Origin: Hydrogenophilales bacterium 16-64-46
GTDB lineage: Bacteria > Pseudomonadota > Gammaproteobacteria > Burkholderiales > Thiobacillaceae
Reading direction: 5' to 3'
Assembly: GCA_002281775.1 (NCBI GenBank)
Contig: NCGY01000002.1
Coordinates: 310,001-374,000 of the forward strand
DNA: 64,000 nt
Shown in pieces: positions 41,038-49,447 of this stretch. Each line of letters starts with the position of its first letter. Positions within the stretch are counted from its first letter, which is position 1. The translations under genes and the position numbers were made by a program. The notes under the pieces are model-generated. The model had not been told where the DNA came from. It did no database searches and worked only from the letters and a program-made list of their open reading frames with translations.

Positions 41038-41710
41038 ACCATACCGATCCCCACACCGGCACCGTGATCGACGAGGTCGCCGCCGGGCTGTACCGCATCA
41101 GCAGCCCGGTGACGATTCCGGGGAGCGAGTTTTCATTCGACCAGTATCTGCTGGTCGACGACGCGCCGCCGTCGCGCGCGTGCTGCCGCCCGAGCGGCTC
41201 CGCTATGTCGGCTTTTCGCACGTCGAGGCCGACGAATGCGGGTCGCTCAACGACTGGCTCGCGGCGGCGCCGCAGGCCGAGCCGATGTGCGGCAGCGTGG
41301 CCGCGATGGTGTCGGTGAACGATCTGGCCGACCGGCCGGCGCGCGCGCTTGCCGACGGCGAGCGGCTTGATCTGGGCACGCACAGCATCCGCTGGTTCGA
41401 CGCGCCGCACCTGCCGCACGGCTGGGAATGCGGCTACCTCATGCACGGGACCGCCGGCACGCTGTTCTGCGGCGATCTCTTCAGCCAGGGCGGCGCGACG
41501 CATCCGCCGCTGACCCCATCCGACATCCTCGGGCCGAGCGAGGCGTTTCGCCGCGTCATGGATTACTACGCCCACGCCCCGCAGTCGCGCGCGACACTCG
41601 AACGGCTGGCGGCGGCGCAGCCCGTCACGCTCGCGTGCATGCACGGCAGCGCCTGGCAGGGCGACGGCGCAGCGCTGCTGCGGGCGCTGGCGGACGCGCT
41701 GTTGGCGTGA
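41034..41710 (+). pseudogene. MBL-fold oxygen-binding diiron-type protein, disrupted by an internal deletion
   Basis: Reading from ATG 41034 (after AAGGAG) the protein starts normally, ending at FDQYLLVDDA near 41164. The expected sequence resumes in another frame at AVARVLPPERLRYVGFSHVEADE, with DECGSLN, HGWECGYLM and FCGDLFSQGG, and ends at 41710. Comparison with the family layout suggests that about 50 bases (about 17 residues) are missing at the junction, giving a frameshift. The HxExD diiron motif is retained only in the second part, so the intact product is not made. It was the last gene of the ArsI-SigZ run. Confidence 0.8.
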
Positions 41711-41717
41711 CGATCCG

Positions 41718-41795
41718 CTAGCCCGCGTGCAGCGCCAGCGGCCGCCCCAGTTCCAGCCGGAAGCGCCCGCACCCGGTCTTGGCGAGCGCGATGGC
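41718..41795 (-). pseudogene. Relic of a PPOX/GAF gene C-terminus
   Basis: Minus-strand codons from 41795 to the TAG at 41718 encode AIALAKTGCGRFRLELGRPL and a short end. The PPOX/GAF protein encoded at 46094-47449 ends AIALEKTGRGRFRLLLVRPL. About 17 of 25 positions agree by eye, and similarity stops abruptly upstream. This is therefore the leftover 3' end of a second copy of that gene, next to the other acetamidase. Confidence 0.7.
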
Positions 41796-41940
41796 GACAA
41801 GGATTTGTACGTTGTGCAACAAGTCCGCGAACCGGCCCGGCTTCTACACTCTGCATCAGGTTGCAAGAGCGCGAGATTGCACTTGCGGCGGCTGACGCAA
41901 CCTTCCCTGAACACTATTGGCGCAAGCCTGGAGGTAGGAA

Positions 41941-43392
41941 ATGGATACACATGTCTGCGGTCCCGGGTGCACCCACGGTGTCAGCGCCGAATCCGAAAAG
42001 GAGATCACGGAAGAGTTCCAGGTGTCGCGCCGGACGTTTATGCGCGATGCGCTGGCGGTCGGCGGCGGCACCCTTGCCGCGAGCACGCTCGGGATGGCGA
42101 TGACGCCGTCGGCGTTTGCCAAGAGCGCCACGCCGGGCTCGGGGATGTCGAGTCACTACTACATTCCGGCACATGCAAACTCGGTGCTGTGGGGTTACTT
42201 CAGCAAGTCGGCCAAGCCGGTGGTCGAGGTTGAATCGGGCGACTATGCCACCATCGAGACCCTCACCCACCACGCCAACGATGACGCGGAACGCATGATA
42301 CGCGGCGACGCCGGGGCCGAGAGCGTGTTTCATTGGGACGCGAAGAAAAAGGGTGTCGACCGCCGTGGCGCAGGGCCGATGGACGCCAAGGTTGGTGCCG
42401 GTGCAGGCTTCGGCGTGCATATCTGCACTGGGCCGGTCTACATCAAGGATGCCGAGCCAGGCGATATTCTCGAGGTGCGCATTATTGACGTTGCGCCGCG
42501 TCCCAGCGCCAACCCGGCGTACAAGGGCAAGTCGTTTGGCAGCAATGCCGCGGCCTGGTGGGGCTTTCATTACGGCGACACGTTGACCGAGCCGAAGCAA
42601 CGCGAAGTCATCACGATCTACGAGGTGGACGCGACCGGCGAGCGTAACTGGGCGCGTGCGGTATATAACTATCGCTGGACGCCGCAGACCGACCCGTTCG
42701 GCATCGTCCACTCGAAGATCGATTACCCTGGCGTGCCGGTCGATCACAAGACGATCAGCAAGAATCCCAATGTGTTGAAAAACATCCGCATCCCGGTGCG
42801 GCCGCACTTCGGAACCATCGGTCTTGCACCGGCCGAGGCCGAGATTGTCACGTCGATCCCGCCCAATTACACCGGCGGCAATATCGACAACTGGCGCATT
42901 GGCAAGGGCGCGACGATTTACTTCCCCGTCGCAGTCAAGGGCGCGATGTTTTCGGTGGGTGACCCCCACGCCTCGCAGGGCGATTCCGAACTGTGCGGCA
43001 CCGCCATCGAATGCTCGCTCACCGGTACCTTCCAGTTCATTCTGCACAAAAAAGCCAGCCTGCCCGGCACGCCGCTCGCCGAGCTGCAGTACCCGTTGCT
43101 GGAAACGCAGGACGAATGGCTGCTGCATGGCTTCAGCTACGCCAACTACCTGGCCGAACTCGGACCCAACGCGCAAAGTGACATCTACGGCAAATCGTCT
43201 GTCGACCGGGCGCTGCGCGACGCGTACCACAAGATGCGCCATTTCCTGATGACCACGCAGGGCTTGGGCGAAGACGAGGCGATTTCGCTGATGTCGATTG
43301 CGGTGGATTTCGGCATCACCCAGGTGGTGGACGGCAACTGGGGCGTGCATGCGGTAGTGAAAAAAAGCATCTTCCCGGCGCGCGGCGGCTGA
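41941..43392 (+). CDS. Tat-exported acetamidase/formamidase family protein
   Basis: The 483-residue protein has an N-terminal Tat signal (SRRTFMRDALAVGGG, about 29-43, cleavage after ...SAFA). The mature domain has the family blocks DRRGAGPMD, GFGVHICTGPVYI, WWGFHYGDTLTEPKQRE, and FSVGDPHASQGDSELCGTAIE. Such enzymes hydrolyse short amides to ammonia and the acid. The exported location is unusual for amidase nitrogen scavenging and could serve outside-supplied amides. A strong GGAGG is at 41930-41934. Its paralogue is fused to a regulator just downstream. Confidence 0.92.
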   Translation: MDTHVCGPGCTHGVSAESEKEITEEFQVSRRTFMRDALAVGGGTLAASTLGMAMTPSAFAKSATPGSGMSSHYYIPAHANSVLWGYFSKSAKPVVEVESGDYATIETLTHHANDDAERMIRGDAGAESVFHWDAKKKGVDRRGAGPMDAKVGAGAGFGVHICTGPVYIKDAEPGDILEVRIIDVAPRPSANPAYKGKSFGSNAAAWWGFHYGDTLTEPKQREVITIYEVDATGERNWARAVYNYRWTPQTDPFGIVHSKIDYPGVPVDHKTISKNPNVLKNIRIPVRPHFGTIGLAPAEAEIVTSIPPNYTGGNIDNWRIGKGATIYFPVAVKGAMFSVGDPHASQGDSELCGTAIECSLTGTFQFILHKKASLPGTPLAELQYPLLETQDEWLLHGFSYANYLAELGPNAQSDIYGKSSVDRALRDAYHKMRHFLMTTQGLGEDEAISLMSIAVDFGITQVVDGNWGVHAVVKKSIFPARGG

Positions 43393-43403
43393 TCTGCGAG
43401 CGT

Positions 43404-43468
43404 GACTGCCGGGTAGGGTAGGCAGTCGGCGTTTGCACGCGCCGGATTCGTAAAACCGGGTAGGCAGT
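43404..43468 (+). promoter_or_regulatory. Repeated operator-like sites before the AraC-acetamidase gene
   Basis: The 11-base word GGGTAGGCAGT occurs at 43416-43426 and 43458-43468, 42 bp apart (about four helical turns). The first copy is also one arm of an inverted repeat GACTGCC (43404-43410) / GGCAGTC (43421-43427). Such paired sites are typical for AraC-family regulators. They lie in the gap between the exported amidase gene and the AraC fusion gene. Confidence 0.5.
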
Positions 43469-43522
43469 GAACCGGACTACACCGCATAATTGTGGATCGG
43501 GTCGATTTTCGGTAAGCCAGAC

Positions 43523-45994
43523 ATGATCCTCAACGATATCCGCCGCTTTTCCACCAGCGCGTTTCCCGAGGAACTGCGTCAGGCGGCGTGGGGCGAGGTT
43601 CTTGCCAAACTGTTGCTGACCAGCCAGCCGGTGGGCGCGACCGGTGCGCCTCCCAGCGGCCATGTCTCGGCGTGCACCTCAGCGCTGGGGTCGGTGTTTG
43701 TGCAGCTGGCGTCCACACCGCAGATTCTGTTGCCCCATCCGGCCAACGCGTATCACACCAACGGCCACGCCGTGCTCGTGCTGGCCCTGCAATCGGGCAC
43801 CGCCAGGGTGAGCGATGCCTGGCAGGCGGCGGCGCTTGGCGCGGGCGAGATCCTCCTGCTCGATCCGGGGCAGGACTGGCGCATCGAATTTTCCAGCGAG
43901 TTTCGCGCCATGCTGGTTCGGTTGGAGTCGGCGAGTTTCATCCTGCGCCTGGTGCGCACCGATGTACAGGAATTGAACAGGATCTCGACCAAGAGCGGCG
44001 TCGGCACGGTTTGCCTCAACCTGCTGCAGTCGGTGGCCGACGAGCTGGGTTATATCGGTCGCGACGAATTGCCGCTGATCGAGGCCACGCTTGCCGAATT
44101 GCTGGTGGCTTGCCTGTCTCGCGAGAGCCAGACCGAGGGTTCCCGTACGCAGGATTCCCCCCCGTTGGATCCCACCTCGGTCCAGCTCGGCCACTTGCGC
44201 CGTGTCTGCCGCACCATCGAATCGCGACTCGGGAATACCGAGTTGCAGATCGACGAAGTCGCTCGCATCGAAGGACTCTCTGCACGTTATGTGCAAAAAC
44301 TGTTCAAGGTCGGCGGCACGCGATTTTCCGACTATCTCAGGTCGCGTCGGCTGGAACGCTGCCGTATGGATCTCGGCAACCCTGCGCTGGCGCATTACAG
44401 CATTGCCGAGCTGTGTTACCGCTGGGGGTTCGGCGACGCGGCCAATTTCAGCCGCGCCTTTTCGGCCCGCTTTGGCCTGTCGCCCAAAGCGTATCGCGCG
44501 GCTCCAGCCAGAAATATTGACGATCAGCTTCGCCGGGGGCGACCGGAACAAGCGGGCAGCCCGGCCCCTTCAAAGCCAGACCAGGCTGCGTCGGCACCAG
44601 AAAGCGCATTGCGCCGCCAGTTTCGCAACCTGCTCGATGACCACGCGCGCTATGCCATTGCGCTGTCGCTGGCACCCAAGCGCGCGACACCTGCCAGCGG
44701 CGATGCCACTCGCGCCCCCCTGCCAGGCCATTACTACATCCCGGTTTCCGACAAGACTGTGCATTGGGGTTACTTCAGCCGCGACATCAAGCCCGTCCTG
44801 AGTGTTGACTCAGGCGACATCGTCACCATCGAAACCCTCACCCAGCATGCCTCGGACGACTGCGCGCGAATGATTGAGGGAGACCCGGGCGCGGAAAGTG
44901 TTTTTTTCTGGGACGCCGAGAAAAAAGCGGTGGATCGTCGGGGTGCCGGGCCTATGGATGCCTCGCTTCTTGGGCGCGGTGCCGGTGAAGGGTTCGGCGT
45001 GCACATTTGCACCGGCCCGGTTTACGTGCGCGGTGCCGAACCCGGCGACGTGCTGGAAATCCGCATCCTCGACATCCTGCCGCGGCCAAGCTGCCATCCT
45101 GATTACGCTGGGCGGCAGTTCGGCAGCAACGCTGCGACCTGGTGGGGGTTTCACTACAACGATTTGCTGACCGAACCGAAAAAACGCGAAGTCGTGACTG
45201 TTTACGAAATCCATAACGACTGCGAAAAACCGCACGCGCGCGCCGTCTACAATTTTCGCTGGACACCGCAGACCGATCCCTTCGGCATCCGTCACGACAC
45301 AATCGACTATCCAGGCGTTCCGGTTGACCACAGCACCATCGAAAAACACTACGGCGTACTGGAAAAAGCCGTGGTGCCAGTGCGCCCGCATTTTGGCGTG
45401 CTTGCCGTGGCCCCCGGGGAACCGGGCATTATCGATTCCATCCCGCCATCGTATTTTGGCGGCAACCTCGACAACTGGCGCGCGACCCAGGGTGCGACCC
45501 TGTTCCTGCCGGTGTCGGCAGTCGGCGCACTGTTTTCGGTCGGCGATCCGCATGCTTCGCAGGGCGACGCGGAAGCGTGCGGCACCGCCATTGAATGTTC
45601 GCTCACCGGGGTGTTTCAACTGGTACTGCACAAGCGCGCCGCAATCGCCCGCAGTTTTCTGGGCGAGCTGGATTATCCCTTCCTCGATGCACCGGATGAA
45701 TGGGTGCTTCAGGGACTGAGTTTTTGCAACTACCTTGCTGAGCTGGGGGTGAATGCGCAGACCCAGGTTTACAAACAGTCCTCGCTGGATGCGGCGATGC
45801 GCGATGCCTTTCGCAAGGCGCGGCATTTTCTGATGAAGGCGCACCAGCTTTCCGAAGATGAGGCAATTTCGCTGATTTCGGTGGCGGTGGATTTTGGCAT
45901 CACACAAATGGTCGACGGCAACCTCGGCGTGCACGCCATTATCCGCAAGGCGATTTTTCCGGGTTTCGACGACGAACTGGGGAAACCACAGTAA
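43523..45994 (+). CDS. AraC-family transcription regulator fused to an acetamidase/formamidase domain
   Basis: The 823-residue protein has three parts. Residues about 1-230 resemble the AraC-binding-like sensory domain. Residues about 233-330 are a complete AraC HTH pair (IDEVARIEGLSARYVQKLF, then SIAELCYRWGFGDAANFSRAF). Residues about 400-823 are a full acetamidase/formamidase domain with DRRGAGPMD, GFGVHICTGPVYV, WWGFHYNDLLTEPKKRE and SVGDPHASQGDAEACGTAIE. The last part is about two-thirds identical by eye to the upstream Tat-exported protein, but has no Tat signal, so it is cytoplasmic. No stop or frameshift interrupts the junction. The hydrolase domain may sense amides for the regulator or be an enzyme. 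The ATG at 43523 is chosen; a GTG at 43490 is an in-frame alternative. Confidence 0.85.
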   Translation: MILNDIRRFSTSAFPEELRQAAWGEVLAKLLLTSQPVGATGAPPSGHVSACTSALGSVFVQLASTPQILLPHPANAYHTNGHAVLVLALQSGTARVSDAWQAAALGAGEILLLDPGQDWRIEFSSEFRAMLVRLESASFILRLVRTDVQELNRISTKSGVGTVCLNLLQSVADELGYIGRDELPLIEATLAELLVACLSRESQTEGSRTQDSPPLDPTSVQLGHLRRVCRTIESRLGNTELQIDEVARIEGLSARYVQKLFKVGGTRFSDYLRSRRLERCRMDLGNPALAHYSIAELCYRWGFGDAANFSRAFSARFGLSPKAYRAAPARNIDDQLRRGRPEQAGSPAPSKPDQAASAPESALRRQFRNLLDDHARYAIALSLAPKRATPASGDATRAPLPGHYYIPVSDKTVHWGYFSRDIKPVLSVDSGDIVTIETLTQHASDDCARMIEGDPGAESVFFWDAEKKAVDRRGAGPMDASLLGRGAGEGFGVHICTGPVYVRGAEPGDVLEIRILDILPRPSCHPDYAGRQFGSNAATWWGFHYNDLLTEPKKREVVTVYEIHNDCEKPHARAVYNFRWTPQTDPFGIRHDTIDYPGVPVDHSTIEKHYGVLEKAVVPVRPHFGVLAVAPGEPGIIDSIPPSYFGGNLDNWRATQGATLFLPVSAVGALFSVGDPHASQGDAEACGTAIECSLTGVFQLVLHKRAAIARSFLGELDYPFLDAPDEWVLQGLSFCNYLAELGVNAQTQVYKQSSLDAAMRDAFRKARHFLMKAHQLSEDEAISLISVAVDFGITQMVDGNLGVHAIIRKAIFPGFDDELGKPQ

Positions 45995-46093
45995 TCGCCG
46001 TTCGGGCCCTGACCGTGCGCCGGGCCAATGTGACGTGGTAGGTACTGTAAACGTGAGCGCGCAGCGGCCTATGCTGCCGTATTGGCGAACCAG

Positions 46094-47449
46094 TCATCCA
46101 CCCAGCTGCAGCGGTCTGACCAGAAGCAGGCGGAACCGGCCGCGCCCAGTTTTTTCTAGCGCAATGGCCGGGCAGCGTTCGGCGAGCCGCCGTTGCAGCA
46201 GGATCAGTCGCGTTTCGAGGTTGTCGGCAAAGTCGGGCAACGGCAGGCGCGGGTCGCGGCGCAGCTCACGGTTGCAGAAGTCGCGCCGACCGCTTGCGGC
46301 GTGTTCGTTGAGCAGCGTCCACAGGATGCAGCCGGCGACGCCCTTGATGAGGTAGTCGTTGTCGATGAAGACGCTATGGTCGTGGGCGAAGTAGCGCACC
46401 GAGAGCGGCGTGCCAACCGGAACGGTGGCGGGTGATATTTCACCGGACGGCGCGGCCACGCTGGCGTCGTCGTCGGGCAGCGCGGCGAGCCGGGCGAGCA
46501 GCGCGCCAAGATGGCGGCCGTAGACCACCAGCGCGTCCTCGTCGGCGTGGCTGAAAAACGCCTCGGTCTCGCTTTCGGCGTAGAGCACGCCGAACAGGCG
46601 CGCGCCGTGGACCAGCGGCACGGCGATGCGGCTGTGCGGCTGCGCCAGCACCGGCAGTGCGATGCGCGGCGCGGCCGTGTCGGTCACACGCAGGGCGGCC
46701 TGATAGGCGGTGTCGCTGGTGCGATGGTTGATGCGCACCGCGATGCGTTCGCGCGCGGCGACGCCGATGAGTCCCTCGCCGAGCGCGACTTCGGCACCGA
46801 CGCCGGAGGTGGAATAGCCGAGACTCGCGAGCGTGTAGAGCGCGCAGTCGGCTGCGCCTGCCGCTGTGCCTGCCGCGGTCACGGCGCGGGCGTCGAGCAG
46901 CGCCAGCAGCGCGTGGCGGATGCCGAAGCCGTGCGCCAGCGCGGCCAGCGCCCGGTCGGCGAGCTGCGCCAGATCGTCGCACGCGCCGAGTTGGTCGAGC
47001 GTGCGCCGCAGCGCGAGGAGCGCGTCCGGCGGCGGCGCGGCGGCGGCAACATGGGTGTCGACGCATTCGATGGCGTGGACGCGGTAGACGTCGGCGCCGC
47101 GCAGCACGAACACCTTGTCCATACCGCTGTGCGCGGCGATGCCGGCGAGTTGCGCCTTCATGTATTCGAACAGCGCGCCGGCGGTCTCGGTGCGCAGGTA
47201 CTGCACGCGCAGGCGGAAATGGCGAAAACTGCCCGGCTCGATCACCTGCACCTCGGCGTAGGGGTGCGCGAGCACGTTCTCGCGCGTCTTGCTGAAAAAC
47301 TGGAACGACAGCGCGACGTGCTCGCGGTCGACGTAATGCACCTGCGAGGCGTAGGCGACGTTGGGCGTGCCGTCGGGGGAACTGGTCGCGACCACGGCCG
47401 GCACGGCACCGTCGAGGCAGGCGCGGATCGCGTCGAGCGTGAGTTTCAT
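46094..47449 (-). CDS. PPOX-type flavin-barrel protein with a GAF domain and a C-terminal extension
   Basis: The 451-residue protein has an N-terminal pyridoxamine-phosphate-oxidase-like split barrel (VPAVVATSSPDGTPNVAYAS, about 1-130) and a GAF domain (about 160-320; LGYSTSGVGAEVALGEGLIG, IALPVLAQPHSRIAVPLV). The C-terminal segment (about 345-451; YLIKGVAGCILWTLLNEHA, NRELRRDPRLPLPDFADNLE) looks like a winged-helix DNA-binding domain. It could be a flavin- or redox-sensing regulator. The start overlaps the next upstream gene by 4 bp. A relic of a second copy is at 41718-41795. Confidence 0.8.
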   Translation of the reverse strand: MKLTLDAIRACLDGAVPAVVATSSPDGTPNVAYASQVHYVDREHVALSFQFFSKTRENVLAHPYAEVQVIEPGSFRHFRLRVQYLRTETAGALFEYMKAQLAGIAAHSGMDKVFVLRGADVYRVHAIECVDTHVAAAAPPPDALLALRRTLDQLGACDDLAQLADRALAALAHGFGIRHALLALLDARAVTAAGTAAGAADCALYTLASLGYSTSGVGAEVALGEGLIGVAARERIAVRINHRTSDTAYQAALRVTDTAAPRIALPVLAQPHSRIAVPLVHGARLFGVLYAESETEAFFSHADEDALVVYGRHLGALLARLAALPDDDASVAAPSGEISPATVPVGTPLSVRYFAHDHSVFIDNDYLIKGVAGCILWTLLNEHAASGRRDFCNRELRRDPRLPLPDFADNLETRLILLQRRLAERCPAIALEKTGRGRFRLLLVRPLQLGG

Positions 47450-47949
47450 GGTGCGGCCACGCCGGGGGCGCGCGCCAGCACCGTGCCGGCCTGCGGGCCG
47501 GGGGTCTGGTCGAAGACGATCTCGGGTGCGAAGCGCAGCGCGGCGAGGTCCTCGCTCGACAGGATTGCCGCCAGCGCGTCGGCGACGGCGTCGCCGTAGC
47601 CCAGCGCCGCCAGCTCCGCGCCGAACGCCGATACACAATGCGCGCTCGCCGTCCTGTGCGCCACCGTGACCGGTACGCGTTCGGCGCGCGCCGCTTTCAA
47701 TTGCAGCGTCGCGTGCGTCTGCGGCCGGCTCGCCACCAGCGTGATCGCGTTGCCCGCCGCCAGCGCATCGAGCACCGCCTGACTGCGCACGGCCGACAGC
47801 AGCACCGTCAGCGAGCGCCGGTCGCGCGCGACCACGATGCCCTGCGCGCGCGTCACGCATGGCCAGCCGTCGCGCCCGACCGCGCCGACATTCATCGACA
47901 GCGGGCCGTGCAGGAAAGCGACCTGGTCGGGGGTGAGCGTGAGCGGCAT
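47446..47949 (-). CDS. Small PPOX-type flavin-barrel protein
   Basis: The 167-residue protein resembles pyridoxamine 5'-phosphate oxidase-like barrels (LHGPLSMNVGAVGRDGWPCVTRAQGIVV) and probably binds FMN or F420. It is not PdxH itself, as the key PdxH signatures are missing. It lies upstream of, and overlaps by 4 bp, the PPOX/GAF gene. A joint role in handling amide or reactive nitrogen chemistry is speculation. Confidence 0.75.
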   Translation of the reverse strand: MPLTLTPDQVAFLHGPLSMNVGAVGRDGWPCVTRAQGIVVARDRRSLTVLLSAVRSQAVLDALAAGNAITLVASRPQTHATLQLKAARAERVPVTVAHRTASAHCVSAFGAELAALGYGDAVADALAAILSSEDLAALRFAPEIVFDQTPGPQAGTVLARAPGVAAP

Positions 47950-47958
47950 GGTGCGTGC

Positions 47959-48729
47959 CTAGGGCTGGGGTGTCTGTTTGTCGCGCACCTGCAGGCCCTT
48001 GCCGTGGGTGCGCAGCTCGAACAGGCCGATCGCCTGGAACAGCCCCGAGAGCTTGGCGTAACCGTAGTTGCGCGCGTCGAACGACGCCTGCTTGGAAATG
48101 TGCTGCCCGACCGCGCCCATGCCGGCCCAGCCCTCGTCGTCAGCCGCCGCCTCCACCGCCTTGCGCAGGAGATTGACGAGGCGGGTATCGCTGCGCAGGG
48201 TCTTGGCATCCGCTCGCGCAGGTGCGGGTTTGGCCGCACCGTTTCCGTCAGGTACGACCACATCGGCTGGTGCGGCAGAAGGCGCTTCCTCAGGGCGCCG
48301 GAGGTTTTCCAGATAGAGAAACTTGGAGCAGGCGTTGACGAAGGGCTTGGGCGTTTTCTGCTCGCCGAAGCCGAAGACTCTCAACCCGTTGGCGCGCAGG
48401 CGCATCACCAGCGGGGTGAAATCCGAATCGCTGGACATGATGCCGAAGCCGTCGAGCTGCTTGGTGTAGAGCAGGTCCATCGCGTCGATGATCATCGCCG
48501 CATCGGTCGCGTTCTTGCCCTTGGTATAGGCAAACTGCTGCATCGGCTGGATCGCGAAGTCGTGCAGCAGCGCCGTCCAGGCGTTGAGGTGCGGACTCTT
48601 CCAGTCGCCGTAGGCGCGGCGGATGTTGATGACGCCCTCCTTCGCCAACTCGTCGAGCACTTCGTCGATCATGTCCGCCGGGCTGTTGTCGGCGTCGATC
48701 AGGAGGGCAATGCGGTGCTCGTGGGTCAT
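47959..48729 (-). CDS. NYN-domain nuclease with a C-terminal OST-HTH/LOTUS domain
   Basis: The 256-residue protein has an N-terminal NYN/PIN-like domain (LLIDADNSPADMIDEVL, YTKGKNATDAAMIIDAMDLL, MSSDSDFTPLV with the acidic active-site residues) and a C-terminal OST-HTH/LOTUS RNA-binding domain (LVNLLRKAVEAAADDEGWAGM). Proteins of this layout are predicted RNases. The gene is upstream of the PPOX pair on the same strand, and 16 bases from vapC. Confidence 0.9.
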   Translation of the reverse strand: MTHEHRIALLIDADNSPADMIDEVLDELAKEGVINIRRAYGDWKSPHLNAWTALLHDFAIQPMQQFAYTKGKNATDAAMIIDAMDLLYTKQLDGFGIMSSDSDFTPLVMRLRANGLRVFGFGEQKTPKPFVNACSKFLYLENLRRPEEAPSAAPADVVVPDGNGAAKPAPARADAKTLRSDTRLVNLLRKAVEAAADDEGWAGMGAVGQHISKQASFDARNYGYAKLSGLFQAIGLFELRTHGKGLQVRDKQTPQP

Positions 48730-48745
48730 GGGGTCTCCGTGCCGG

Positions 48746-49153
48746 TCAGGCAGTCAGCCAGTTCTCGATCTGCAGGGCGGGCACGCGGCTGAATTCGCCC
48801 AGATTGTTGGTCACCAGCGTCAGCCCTTCGCTGCGGGCGTGCGCGGCAATATGCAGGTCGTTAACGCCGATGGACTGGCCCTGGCGTTCGAGTGCGGCGC
48901 GAATCTGCCCGTAGTGCAGCGCGGCCTTGGCCGTGTAGGGCAGCACTTCGAGCCGGCTGGCGAAGTCCTCGACGACCGCAAGATTGGCGGCCGGGCGGCT
49001 GCTTTTCTCGGCACCGTGCAGGAGTTCGGCCAGCGTCACAACCGAAATGGCCATGCGCGTGGCGTTGGCGTTGAAGCTGTCCAACACGTCCACCGGTCTG
49101 CGTTTGATCACGTAGATGACGATGCTGGTGTCGAGCAGGTGCGTCAACATCAC
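48746..49153 (-). CDS. vapC: VapC-family toxin, PIN-domain ribonuclease
   Basis: The 135-residue protein begins MLTHLLDTSIVIYVIKRRP with the first catalytic Asp. It has SVVTLAELLHGAEKS and ends with IGVNDLHIAAHA and LVTNNLGEFSRVPALQIENWL, all typical of tRNA(fMet)-cleaving VapC. Its start overlaps the antitoxin stop by 4 bp. Confidence 0.95.
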   Translation of the reverse strand: MMLTHLLDTSIVIYVIKRRPVDVLDSFNANATRMAISVVTLAELLHGAEKSSRPAANLAVVEDFASRLEVLPYTAKAALHYGQIRAALERQGQSIGVNDLHIAAHARSEGLTLVTNNLGEFSRVPALQIENWLTA

Positions 49154-49383
49154 AGGGGCTCGCGTTCGGGCTGATCCTGGGTGGCGCGCGTTTCCAGAAA
49201 CTCGTCGCTGACGGCCGGGGTGTCGTGAAAGAAGCTGTCCCAGCTTGAATCAAGCGGCGCGATGATGCGTTCCTTGCCGCGCGCGCGGACACTGACCTGC
49301 TTGATCCCATCGGGCAAGCGCAGTTCGGCGGGCAGGCGCACGGCCTGCGTGCGGTTGTTGATGAAGACTGAACTGGTCGCCAT
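49150..49383 (-). CDS. vapB: VapB-family antitoxin (AbrB/SpoVT type)
   Basis: The 77-residue protein has the SpoVT/AbrB-like N-terminus SSVFINNRTQAVRLPAELR that binds DNA, and a C-terminal toxin-blocking tail. The start at 49383 is chosen because GGGAG lies 6 bases upstream; the ATG two codons earlier would touch that site. The promoter region has a repeated operator. Confidence 0.92.
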   Translation of the reverse strand: MATSSVFINNRTQAVRLPAELRLPDGIKQVSVRARGKERIIAPLDSSWDSFFHDTPAVSDEFLETRATQDQPEREPL

Positions 49384-49400
49384 GGTCATCTCCCGTGAGC

Positions 49401-49422
49401 GTATATGGCATCAGTATATGGC
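49401..49422 (-). promoter_or_regulatory. Direct-repeat operator/promoter of vapBC
   Basis: The 9-base word GTATATGGC occurs at 49401-49409 and 49414-49422 (13 bp period), 12 bases or more upstream of the vapB start on the minus strand. The AT-rich words overlap a likely -10 box (TATACT on the minus strand). Probable binding site for the VapBC complex. Confidence 0.5.
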
Positions 49423-49447
49423 GGTGAATTCGCCCCTGCAAGCCGGT

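Noticed and set aside
41914..43350. Long minus-strand open frame over the Tat-exported acetamidase (and a similar one at 44810-45934)
   Set aside because: Both frames are antisense to conserved amidase genes and mirror each other because the genes are paralogous.
47446..47949. Annotation as PdxH (true pyridoxamine 5'-phosphate oxidase)
   Set aside because: Only the general flavin-barrel pattern is seen; key PdxH signatures are absent.
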